From: Variovorax sp. PMC12
Lineage (GTDB): Bacteria > Pseudomonadota > Gammaproteobacteria > Burkholderiales > Burkholderiaceae_C
Assembly: GCF_003019815.1 (NCBI RefSeq)
Contig: NZ_CP027774.1
Location: forward strand, 310,001-374,000
Length of the DNA: 64,000 nucleotides
Direction of reading: 5' to 3'
Every line of letters begins with the position of its first letter. Within the stretch, counting starts at the first letter, position 1. The notes under the pieces were generated by a model. The model saw nothing but the letters and a program-made list of their open reading frames with translations. It searched no databases and was not told where the DNA came from. Positions 18,753 through 26,664 of the stretch are shown one piece after another. A program made the position numbers and the translations under genes.

Positions 18753-21328
18753 TGCGAGTCGCTCCCCACGCGCTCGAAGAGAAGGAAACGGCTCGCTCCG
18801 AGCCCGCCACGGCAACGACTGGCGGTCTGACCGAAGCCGCGGCGCGACAGCGCCTGGCGTTGGACGGGCCGAATGAAGTTGCGGTCTCGCAGCCGCACGG
18901 CATGCTGCGCCTGGTGCGCAAGGTAGCGTTGGAGCCGATGTTTCTGTTGCTCGTGGCCTGCGCAGCCATCTACATGCTGTTGGGCGATGCACAGGAAGCG
19001 CTCATGCTGCTGTGCTTCGTCTTCGTCGTCATGGGCATCAGCTTTGTCCAGCAGCGGCGCAGCGAGCGCTCCCTGGAGGCATTGCGCGATCTGTCCAGTC
19101 CGCAAGCGTTGGTCCGGCGCGACGGTGCAATCCGACGCATTGCCGCACGCGAACTGGTCGTTGGCGATACGGTGCTGCTGGCAGAAGGAGATTGCGTGCC
19201 TGCGGACATGTCTCTCGCCGAAGCATCGAACCTCGCCATCGACGAATCGTTGCTGACCGGGGAGTCTGTGCCGGTCACCAAGCAGGCCGTGGCCGGCGAG
19301 GAAGCCAGGGCTGCGGATGCCGGCACGGCATTTTCTGGCACGCTCGTGACGCAAGGGACTGGGCGTGGGCGGGTGACGGCCACCGGCGCGCACAGCGCAC
19401 TCGGACGCATCGGAATTTCATTGGCCGCGATCGGCATGCAGGCCACGCCGATCCAGCGGGAGACGCGAAGCGTCGTCAAGTGGGTGGCCATTGTGGGGTT
19501 GGCGCTTGCCGCCGCACTCGCGTCAGCCTACGGCATGCTTCGCGGTGACTGGCTGCAGGGTTTGTTGGCCGGGCTGACGTTCGCGATGGCTGTCATCCCC
19601 GAGGAATTGCCGGTGGTGCTCACACTGTTCCTCGGCCTGGGCGCCTGGCGGCTGGCGCGCGAGAAGGTGTTGGCCCGGAGCATTCCGGCCGTCGAGTTGC
19701 TCGGGGCGACCACTGTGCTGTGCGTCGACAAGACCGGCACGCTGACGGCCAATCGCATGACAGTGCGGCGGCTCTGGTCCGGCGGCGCGAGGTACGACGC
19801 CCTGGAGGCACGGGGCGCCGCCCTGCAGGAAGAACTGCACGCGCTGCTGGAGTATGCGGTGCTGGCCAGCCATCGCCGTGCATTCGACCCGATGGAATCC
19901 GCCATCGTCGACATCGCGGGACAACTGCTCGCCGGCACGGAGCATCTGCATTCGGACTGGACGCTGATCGACGACTACCCGTTGTCGCCGCAGATGCTGG
20001 CGATGTCGCGCGTATGGCGCTCACCCGACGAGCGCGCGTTCCTCATTGCCGCCAAGGGGGCCCCCGAGGCCATCGTCGATCTGTGCCACCTGGATGCGGA
20101 CCACGCCGATCGCATCGCCAGCCAGGTCCTGGCGATGGCGGCCGACGGCCTGCGCGTCCTCGGCGTTGCGTCGGCCACCTTCGATGCCGACGTCCTGCCC
20201 GGACTGCAGCACGACTTCGATTTCCGCTTCCTCGGCCTGGTCGGCCTCGAAGATCCGGTGCGGGCCGACGTGCCACAGGCCATCGCTGAATGCCGCGCTG
20301 CCGGCATCCGGGTCGTGATGATGACGGGAGACCATCCAGCCACCGCGATCGCGGTCGCGCGACAGGCCGGGCTGAGCATCGACGCGCCTGTCATGACCGG
20401 CGTCGAGCTGGCCTTGCTGACCGACGGCGCGCTCACCGCACGGTTGGCCGCAACGACCATCTTCTGCCGGGTGCAGCCCGAGCAGAAGCTTCGTTTGGTG
20501 CGGGCTTTCCGTGCACGCGGCGATGTGGTCGCGATGACCGGCGACGGCGTCAACGATGCACCGGCCCTCAAAGCCGCGGACATCGGTGTGGCGATGGGCG
20601 CGCGAGGAACCGAGGTCGCCCGCGAGGCGGCTGCACTGGTCCTGCTGAACGACGACTTTGCCTCGCTGGTGACGGCGATCCGCTACGGACGCCGGGTGTT
20701 CGCCAACCTTCGAAAGGCGATTGTCTTTGTGGTGGCGGTCCACGTGCCGATCGTGGGGCTGTCGATCCTGCCGGTGGTCTTCGGCTGGCCCATGCTTCTG
20801 ATGCCGGTGCACATCCTGTTCCTGCAATTGATCATCGACCCTGCCTGCTCGGTGGTGTTCGAGGCAGAGCCTCTTGAAGAGGACGCCATGCAAGTCCCGC
20901 CGCGTCGCCCGGACCAGCGACTGTTCGATTCATCGGTCCTCATCAGAGGCCTGTGCCAGGGCATGGGATTGCTGGGGCTGCTTGTGCTGACCCATGCGGG
21001 CGCGCGTTGGTTTTCGGTGCCGGACGACACGGCACGGGCGCTGACTTTCGTGGCGCTGGTGCTGTCCAACCTGGGCTTGATCCAAAGCAACCGCTCCCGG
21101 GGCCGCATGGCCTTGCACGGCACCAGCGCATCCAACCGCCAGTTCGGCTGGATCGCTGCGGGAAGCGTTGCCGTTCTTTGCGTCGCGCTCGCGGTACCCG
21201 CCATGGGTCGTCTGTTCTCGTTTGTGACGCCGTCACCGCTGCTGTTGGCGACCGGCCTGGGAATGGCGGTGCTGAGTGTGCTCTGGTTCGAGTTCACCAA
21301 ATGGATGCTTCGTCGGTCGATCGCTTGA
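18752..21328 (+). CDS. P-type cation-transporting ATPase (P2A-like)
   Basis: An inner-membrane P-type ATPase of 858 residues with a cation-ATPase N-terminal domain, actuator loop with TGES near 169, M4 motif VIPEELP near 282, phosphorylation motif DKTGTLT near 326, a shortened nucleotide-binding domain, hinge TGDGVNDAPALKAADIGVAMG near 600 and six C-terminal membrane helices. The layout matches Ca2+/Mg2+-type (P2A) pumps, but the usual PEGLP is PEELP, so ion specificity is uncertain. The GTG start overlaps the uspA stop. The pump is sandwiched between two usp genes, an arrangement that suggests a role in stress or low oxygen. Confidence 0.9.
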   Translation: MRVAPHALEEKETARSEPATATTGGLTEAAARQRLALDGPNEVAVSQPHGMLRLVRKVALEPMFLLLVACAAIYMLLGDAQEALMLLCFVFVVMGISFVQQRRSERSLEALRDLSSPQALVRRDGAIRRIAARELVVGDTVLLAEGDCVPADMSLAEASNLAIDESLLTGESVPVTKQAVAGEEARAADAGTAFSGTLVTQGTGRGRVTATGAHSALGRIGISLAAIGMQATPIQRETRSVVKWVAIVGLALAAALASAYGMLRGDWLQGLLAGLTFAMAVIPEELPVVLTLFLGLGAWRLAREKVLARSIPAVELLGATTVLCVDKTGTLTANRMTVRRLWSGGARYDALEARGAALQEELHALLEYAVLASHRRAFDPMESAIVDIAGQLLAGTEHLHSDWTLIDDYPLSPQMLAMSRVWRSPDERAFLIAAKGAPEAIVDLCHLDADHADRIASQVLAMAADGLRVLGVASATFDADVLPGLQHDFDFRFLGLVGLEDPVRADVPQAIAECRAAGIRVVMMTGDHPATAIAVARQAGLSIDAPVMTGVELALLTDGALTARLAATTIFCRVQPEQKLRLVRAFRARGDVVAMTGDGVNDAPALKAADIGVAMGARGTEVAREAAALVLLNDDFASLVTAIRYGRRVFANLRKAIVFVVAVHVPIVGLSILPVVFGWPMLLMPVHILFLQLIIDPACSVVFEAEPLEEDAMQVPPRRPDQRLFDSSVLIRGLCQGMGLLGLLVLTHAGARWFSVPDDTARALTFVALVLSNLGLIQSNRSRGRMALHGTSASNRQFGWIAAGSVAVLCVALAVPAMGRLFSFVTPSPLLLATGLGMAVLSVLWFEFTKWMLRRSIA

Positions 21329-21338
21329 TCTGCGTCAA
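21325..21338. promoter_or_regulatory. FNR/ANR-type box upstream of the second uspA
   Basis: TTGATCTGCGTCAA matches TTGAT-N4-ATCAA with one mismatch. It overlaps the stop codon of the P-type ATPase gene and is 80 bases before the second Usp start. A weak -10 near 21381 would place it near -61.5, the class I position, but that promoter guess is soft. Confidence 0.6.
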
Positions 21339-21417
21339 GTAAGGCACGGAGCGCGGTGCCGCGAGCGGGCGCGCACGCGATAGGCTCCTTGAACCCAAAA
21401 TCAATTGAGCCCAAACC

Positions 21418-21846
21418 ATGAAGCTACTCGTCGCGGTCGACGGATCCAAGAACTCGCTTCGCGCGGTGAAATACGCGGCCAAGCTTGCGCACCTGCTGCG
21501 CACCAGTTCGAACAAGATCACGCTGGTCAGCGTGCATGACGACACCGGCCTGCGCCATGCCAGGGCTTTCGTCGGGAAGGCGGAAGTCGCGGACTATCTG
21601 CGCGAACTCAGCGAAAAGGAACTCAGGCCTGCCCGCAAGCTGCTGAAGGACGACGGCATCGGCTACGACATGGAGATCCGCACCGGCCACGTGGCCCAGG
21701 AGATCATCGACTGCGCGACCGCCGGCGGCTTCGACATGATCGTGCTGGGCTCGAAGGGCCGTGGCGCGCTGGCGGATCTGCTGCTTGGCTCCGTGGCGCA
21801 GCGCGTGCTCGCGAACGCAAAGCAGCCCGTCGTGATCGTGAAGTGA
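21418..21846 (+). CDS. Universal stress protein, UspA family (second copy)
   Basis: A 142-residue Usp paralogous to the one at 18324. It begins MKLLVAVDGSKNSLRAVKYA and ends with the ATP-binding loop IVLGSKGRGALADLLLGSV. The shared core RTGHxAQEI is also conserved between the two copies. It has its own 89-base leader containing an FNR-like box, so it can be expressed apart from the ATPase gene. In pseudomonads, Usp proteins under ANR control help survival without oxygen; the same is inferred here. No ATG competes with the one at 21418. Confidence 0.92.
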   Translation: MKLLVAVDGSKNSLRAVKYAAKLAHLLRTSSNKITLVSVHDDTGLRHARAFVGKAEVADYLRELSEKELRPARKLLKDDGIGYDMEIRTGHVAQEIIDCATAGGFDMIVLGSKGRGALADLLLGSVAQRVLANAKQPVVIVK

Positions 21847-21908
21847 CGGCGGCCTGCTCCACATGACCCGGGACAGGTCGACTCGTCGCTTTTTTTTCGG
21901 CCAGGGAC

Positions 21909-23315
21909 TCAGGTCTGCACGAATCTCCACCGGGTCGTTCCCACGGCATCCGCAATGTCTTCGTCGTGCGTCACCAGCATCAACGCGGCGCCGCGCTCGT
22001 CCAGCGCATCGAGGAGCACGTCCATGGCCTCCTGCTGCGACAAAGGATCCAGCCGTGAGGTCGGTTCATCAGCAAACACCAGGGCGGGCCGCACCGTGAG
22101 TACGCGTGCAAGCGCGACGCGCTGCAGTTCGCCGCCGGACACCTCCGCGGGCCGACGCCCCAGCAAATCCGCGGGTACGCCCAGCCGTTCGAGCTGCTGC
22201 AGCACACCCGGCCAGGCGCAGCGATGGCGCGCGGCCACATCCCGCAGCGAACTCTCCAGGCTGACGCTGGGCGCGAAAGACCCGACCGGGTCCTGGTAGA
22301 GCTTCTGGAAGGCGGTCGAGGACAGGCCTTCGGCACGCCGCACCACGCCCCGATCGGCCGGCAGCAGGCCCAGCAGCACATTGCCCAGCGTGCTCTTTCC
22401 CGTGCCGCTGGGGCCCTGCAACACGAAGCGGTCACCGGCATGGATCTGCAGGTCGAGCCCGTCGAACAGCGGCTTGCCGCCAAAGCCCTTCGACAGGCCT
22501 TGCGCGCTCAGCACCGGTGCACCTGTCGCGACCGTCGCCCTCCGTGGCCAATGGGCCGGCTCGGCCGCAACGAGCCGCCGCGTGTACGCATGCCGCGGGC
22601 TCGCGAGGACAGTTTGGGCGTCGCCCTGTTCGACCACTTCGCCCGCGCGCAGCACGATCAGCTGTCCGCCCAGCGCCCGCGCAACGCGCAGGTCATGCGT
22701 GATGACCACGACGCAGCCGCCGCTGCGCTGCACCGACTGAAGCATCGCCACAGTATGGTCGCGCCAATGCGCATCCAGACCCTTGGTGGGTTCGTCCGCC
22801 AGGAGTACGCGTGCGCCGCCAGCACAGGCAACGGTTGCGGCGGCGCGCTGCGCCATGCCGCCGGACAACTCCCACGCATAGCGCCGCGCCGAGGCGGCCA
22901 GACCCGCGGCATCGAGGTCTCTCGCGGCCGCCGCCTCGGCCTCCTCGAAGGCGGCGCCACGAACCAGTTCGTGCGTTTCGGACAACTGGGGCGCGATGCG
23001 CATCAGCGGATCCAGCGCCAGAGCGGGCTCCTGCGGCAGCAATGCGAGCGTGCGTCCCCAAAGCGACCGACGCGCCCTGACCTCCTCGGCACGGCTTTCG
23101 ACGCCGTCCAGCAAGACCCTGCCTCCAGCGCGCAACGCCGCGGGAAGGTTTCCCATCACGGCCTGAGCCAGCAGCGATTTGCCGGCACCGCTTTCACCGA
23201 GCAGCGTGAGCACTTCGCCGGGGCGCAGGCTGAAGGACACGTCGCGCAGCAGCGGCCTGGCGCCGGCGTGCACACCAAGATTCTCGACAGCGAGCAGGAC
23301 GGAAGAAGTGGTCAT
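21909..23315 (-). CDS. ABC transporter ATPase with two fused nucleotide-binding domains (Dpp/Nik type)
   Basis: This 468-residue protein is a DppD-DppF-like fusion that powers the two permeases encoded next to it. Domain 1 has Walker A GESGAGKS near residue 40, LSGGMAQR and VLLADEPTKGLD. Domain 2 has Walker A GPSGTGKSTL near 280, VSGGELQR and LVFADEPTSRLD. Its ATG at 23315 overlaps the stop of the upstream permease (ATGA), so an in-frame extension to 23396 is rejected. It is the last gene of a five-gene operon led by a TonB receptor gene, which suggests the cargo is a metal chelate or peptide-like siderophore. Confidence 0.9.
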   Translation of the reverse strand: MTTSSVLLAVENLGVHAGARPLLRDVSFSLRPGEVLTLLGESGAGKSLLAQAVMGNLPAALRAGGRVLLDGVESRAEEVRARRSLWGRTLALLPQEPALALDPLMRIAPQLSETHELVRGAAFEEAEAAAARDLDAAGLAASARRYAWELSGGMAQRAAATVACAGGARVLLADEPTKGLDAHWRDHTVAMLQSVQRSGGCVVVITHDLRVARALGGQLIVLRAGEVVEQGDAQTVLASPRHAYTRRLVAAEPAHWPRRATVATGAPVLSAQGLSKGFGGKPLFDGLDLQIHAGDRFVLQGPSGTGKSTLGNVLLGLLPADRGVVRRAEGLSSTAFQKLYQDPVGSFAPSVSLESSLRDVAARHRCAWPGVLQQLERLGVPADLLGRRPAEVSGGELQRVALARVLTVRPALVFADEPTSRLDPLSQQEAMDVLLDALDERGAALMLVTHDEDIADAVGTTRWRFVQT

Positions 23316-24148
23316 GCCGGTTCCCCCTCCGAAACGAGCAGCATCATCCCGAACACCAGCAGCATCAACAGCGCCACCGGCGCCGCGATGAGCCATGGCG
23401 CTTCCTCGTAGTGGGGAAGGAATTCAATCATCATCAGTCCCAGTTCAGGCGTCGGTGGCTGCAGCCCCACGCCGATGAAGCCCAACGCGGCCAGCGCCAG
23501 CACGGCCTGTGCGGCGCTGAAGGCCAGCAAGGTGCCCAACACCGGTGCGAGTGCCGGCAGCAGATGCCTGCGCAGGACATAGCCCGGCCCGAAGCCCAAC
23601 AGGCGCGAAGCCTGCACCGCATCACCCGCGAGCACCGGCCGGCTCGCCGCGCGAGCGACGCGAAAGTACTCGACCCACAGCGACAGCGAGAGGCCGATGT
23701 AGAGCGCCCAGTAGCGTCCCGGCGCCAGTGCGGCGAACAGCAGCACCAGCAGCAGGCCTGGCACCGAGAGCACCGCATCGGCCAGCATGACCAGCCCGCG
23801 TTCGATGCGCCCGCGGCGCCAGCTGGCAACAACGCCCAGCAGCACGCCGGGAATGGCCGCGGTCACTGCGGCCAGCAATGCGAGACCGAGTGAGAGCCGG
23901 GCCGCGTGTGCCAGGCGCGCAAGCACGCTGCGGCCCAGCACGTCGGTGCCCAGCCAGTGGGCCGCGCCCGGCGGCAGCAGCGTGTCGGCGAGCGTCTGGC
24001 GGGCCGGGTCGATGCCGATCACGGCCGGCCCGAACAGCGAAAACACCGCCACCGATGCGAGGATGCAGAAGCCCGTGCGACGGCGCGTCGCCGCGCGCCG
24101 CGACCTCCGCCCGGTGAGCGCGGATGCGTCGAGCAGACTGCCGTTCAT
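23312..24148 (-). CDS. ABC transporter permease, DppC/NikC type
   Basis: A 278-residue inner-membrane permease of the peptide/nickel family. An N-terminal membrane helix follows a basic stretch (RRSRRAATRRR), then the typical HWLGTDVLGRSVLARLAHAA block near residue 65 and the EAA-type loop AVQASRLLGFGPGYVLRRHL near 175. It pairs with the upstream DppB-like permease to form the channel. The operon spacing is tight, with ATGA overlaps on both sides, so all subunits are probably made together. Confidence 0.9.
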   Translation of the reverse strand: MNGSLLDASALTGRRSRRAATRRRTGFCILASVAVFSLFGPAVIGIDPARQTLADTLLPPGAAHWLGTDVLGRSVLARLAHAARLSLGLALLAAVTAAIPGVLLGVVASWRRGRIERGLVMLADAVLSVPGLLLVLLFAALAPGRYWALYIGLSLSLWVEYFRVARAASRPVLAGDAVQASRLLGFGPGYVLRRHLLPALAPVLGTLLAFSAAQAVLALAALGFIGVGLQPPTPELGLMMIEFLPHYEEAPWLIAAPVALLMLLVFGMMLLVSEGEPA

Positions 24149-25110
24149 GCCGCCTCCCCCCTGCGCCGGCGCGGATCAAGCGCGAGGCAACCCGCATCCA
24201 CCAGCAGGTTGAACACCACGAACAGCAGGCCCATGCACAGCGCAGCCCCCTGGATCATCGGCACGTCGCGACCGAACACCGCATGCACCAGTGCATGACC
24301 GATCCCGGGCCAGGCGAACAAGGTCTCGACCACGACGGCGCCTTCGACCAGGAACACAGCGTGCACACCGAGATAGGCCACCACCGGCGCGGCGGCCTGG
24401 CGCAGGCCGTGGCGCACCAGCGCCTGCCGGTCCGACAGCCCCTTGGTGCGGGCGAACTCGAAGGATGGAGAAGCGGCCGCCTCGCGCATCGCGGCCCGGG
24501 TCACGCGAGCAAGCCCCGCGGCCAGGCCCAGGCCCAACGTGAGCGCCGGCAGGAGCACGCTGCCCACGTGGTGGTCGCCCGCCACCGGCAACGCCCCGAG
24601 CCGCACCGCGACCAGCACCATCAGCAACACGGCGAGCAGGAAGGGCGGCACCGCGCGCAGCACCACCGCCAGCGCCAGCGTGAGCCGGTCGATACAGCCG
24701 CCCGCATGCAGTCCGGACCAGGTGCCCAGCGGCAAGCCGACGACGACCGCGACGGCCAAGGAAGCGACCGCCAGGTCGATGGTGGCGCCCAGTTGATGCA
24801 CCACTTCACTCCAGACCGAATTGCCGGTGACCAGCGAAGTGCCGAGATCGAGGCGTGCGATTTCTCCCCACCACTGCAGCAGCGCGAGCCACAAGGGCCG
24901 GTCGAGCCCGAGCTCGATGCGCACGGCATCGGCCGCCGCGTTGCTCACGAGGTCGTAGCCGTAGCGTCCCGCCGCGATGCGGGTGGCCATGTCGCCCGGC
25001 AGCGAACGTGCCATGAAGAAGCACACCGTGCCCACCAGCAGGCCCAGCGCGACGATCTGAACGGCACGGCGCAGCAGGATGCCCCCCCAGGCTGTGCGTT
25101 TCCCGCTCAT
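24145..25110 (-). CDS. ABC transporter permease, DppB/NikB type
   Basis: A 321-residue inner-membrane permease. It shows the family N-terminus (RRAVQIVALGLLVGTVCFFMARSLPGD-like), the LGLDRPLWLALLQWWGEIARLDLGTSL region near residue 75-100 and the EAA loop FARTKGLSDRQALVRHGLR near 215. The true start is ATG 25110, which overlaps the receptor-protein stop by 4 bases; the much longer frame up to 25524 is a shadow of the receptor gene. The partner is the DppC-like permease. Confidence 0.9.
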   Translation of the reverse strand: MSGKRTAWGGILLRRAVQIVALGLLVGTVCFFMARSLPGDMATRIAAGRYGYDLVSNAAADAVRIELGLDRPLWLALLQWWGEIARLDLGTSLVTGNSVWSEVVHQLGATIDLAVASLAVAVVVGLPLGTWSGLHAGGCIDRLTLALAVVLRAVPPFLLAVLLMVLVAVRLGALPVAGDHHVGSVLLPALTLGLGLAAGLARVTRAAMREAAASPSFEFARTKGLSDRQALVRHGLRQAAAPVVAYLGVHAVFLVEGAVVVETLFAWPGIGHALVHAVFGRDVPMIQGAALCMGLLFVVFNLLVDAGCLALDPRRRRGEAA

Positions 25111-26663
25111 GCGCTCCACCTCATCGCGCTGAGCCGGTAGGAACGCTCCAACGGATCGAGGCTGACGCCGGTGACACGCCCGCTGACCGCGACCTGCTGG
25201 CGATACCAGGTGACCGGGATCACCGGCAACTCGGCTTGGAGCACCGCTGTGACCCGAGCACGCAGCGCGGCCGCGCGCTCTGCCGACGACGTGCTGCGCG
25301 ACAGCTCGGACAGCGCCTGGACCAGCGCATCGCTGCGCCAGCCCATCGCGCCCCAGTCGCCGCCAGCGGCGGTGAAATCCTGCATCAGCGTCCCTGTCGG
25401 GTCGGGCACGGTGCAGTAGTTGCGCGCGGCCAGGCCCAATTGCAGGCTGCCGTCGCGGTGGCCCAGCGGAATGTCGCCCGAATTGCCGACATTGACCTGA
25501 ACCGCGATGCCGGCCTGGCGCCACTGCTCCTGCAGCGCCGAAGCGATGACAGGGAGCTCGGGTCGGTCGGGAAAGGTTCGCAGCGACAGTTGCAATGGCC
25601 GGCCCGAAGCGTCGCGCAGTCCGTCGGCCGCCCGGCGCCAGCCGGCCTCGGCCAGAAGTCTCGCGGCGGAGCCCGGGTCATGAATCAGCGGCGGCAGCGT
25701 GGGGTCGTGCCACGCCTTGAGCGTGGGCGGAAAGAGCTGCGTTGCCGAGAGCTCAGGGTCGCGCAGCAATGCCTTCGCAATCCCGGCCCGATCGATGCAC
25801 AGGCTCAGCGCCTGACGCACGCGTCGATCCTTCAACGCCGGGAGGCCCGCGTTGACCTTGAGGATCGCGGTGCGCGGCAGCGTGACCGTATCGACGCGCA
25901 CCCGGCCGCGCTTGCGCAGGCGCACGAGGCTGGCCGGGTCAAGGCCATAGGCCAGGTCGGCCTGCCCACCCTCGGCCATCAGCGCGCGGGTTTCGGAGCG
26001 ACCGACCGTCAGGTAGCGCACGCGCTCCACGGCAGGTCTGGCGCCGTCATAGCCTTCGAACACGGCCGCCTCCACTTGCTGCGGGGGTGCGAGCGACACC
26101 ACGCGGTAGGGGCCGCTGCCGAGGACGGCCTTGACCTCGCCGCCGGAGCCGTAGCTCGAGGGCGCGAGCACCATCGTGCTGCTGTGTGCCAGCAGCGCAG
26201 GCAATCCGCCATGAGGCGATGCGAGCCTGACCACGACGACGCCAGAGCCATCGGCCTCGAGGGATCTGATCGGCGCCAGGCTCAACAGCGCCGGCGCCAC
26301 GCGCGCCGCCTGCAGGCAGCGCACGACCGCGGCCGCCGTGACTGGCGTGCCGTCATGAAAGCGCGCCGCGGAACGCAGTGTGAAATGCCACACTAGGCCG
26401 TCGGCCGACACGCGCCAGCGCTCGGCCAGGCCCGGCAGCGGGGTGCCGTCGTCGCCGGCCTCCATCAGCGTCTCGGTGATCTGCATGCGGGTGAAGACGT
26501 AACCGCTGTTGGCGGGCGCAAGACCGCCTATTTCCCAGGGACCGACGATCTGCAGCGGCGCTCGGGCCGGTTGTGCCTGCAACGCGGTCGATGCGGCGAC
26601 GGCCGGGCCGACCGCACCTAGCTGGAGCGCCCGGCGGCGCGTCAAAACGAATGGCTGTGTCAT
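25107..26663 (-). CDS. ABC transporter substrate-binding protein, family 5 (peptide/nickel/chelate)
   Basis: A 518-residue periplasmic binding protein (SBP_bac_5). The N-terminus TRRRALQLGAVGPAVAAS followed by ALQAQPARA looks like a Tat-type signal peptide with cleavage near residue 30. Family blocks include LAERWRVSADGLVWHFTLR near 80, FHDGTPVTAAAVV and RQALSLCIDRAGIAKALL near 280. It captures the ligand after passage through the outer-membrane receptor and hands it to the permeases. ATG 26663 lies one base after the end of the TonB-receptor gene. A longer frame to 26774 lies inside that gene and is rejected. Confidence 0.9.
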   Translation of the reverse strand: MTQPFVLTRRRALQLGAVGPAVAASTALQAQPARAPLQIVGPWEIGGLAPANSGYVFTRMQITETLMEAGDDGTPLPGLAERWRVSADGLVWHFTLRSAARFHDGTPVTAAAVVRCLQAARVAPALLSLAPIRSLEADGSGVVVVRLASPHGGLPALLAHSSTMVLAPSSYGSGGEVKAVLGSGPYRVVSLAPPQQVEAAVFEGYDGARPAVERVRYLTVGRSETRALMAEGGQADLAYGLDPASLVRLRKRGRVRVDTVTLPRTAILKVNAGLPALKDRRVRQALSLCIDRAGIAKALLRDPELSATQLFPPTLKAWHDPTLPPLIHDPGSAARLLAEAGWRRAADGLRDASGRPLQLSLRTFPDRPELPVIASALQEQWRQAGIAVQVNVGNSGDIPLGHRDGSLQLGLAARNYCTVPDPTGTLMQDFTAAGGDWGAMGWRSDALVQALSELSRSTSSAERAAALRARVTAVLQAELPVIPVTWYRQQVAVSGRVTGVSLDPLERSYRLSAMRWSA

Positions 26664-26664
26664 C

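Noticed and set aside
21880..21900. Rho-independent terminator after the second usp gene (run of eight T)
   Set aside because: The candidate stem is 4 bp with a 2-base loop, too small to be credible.
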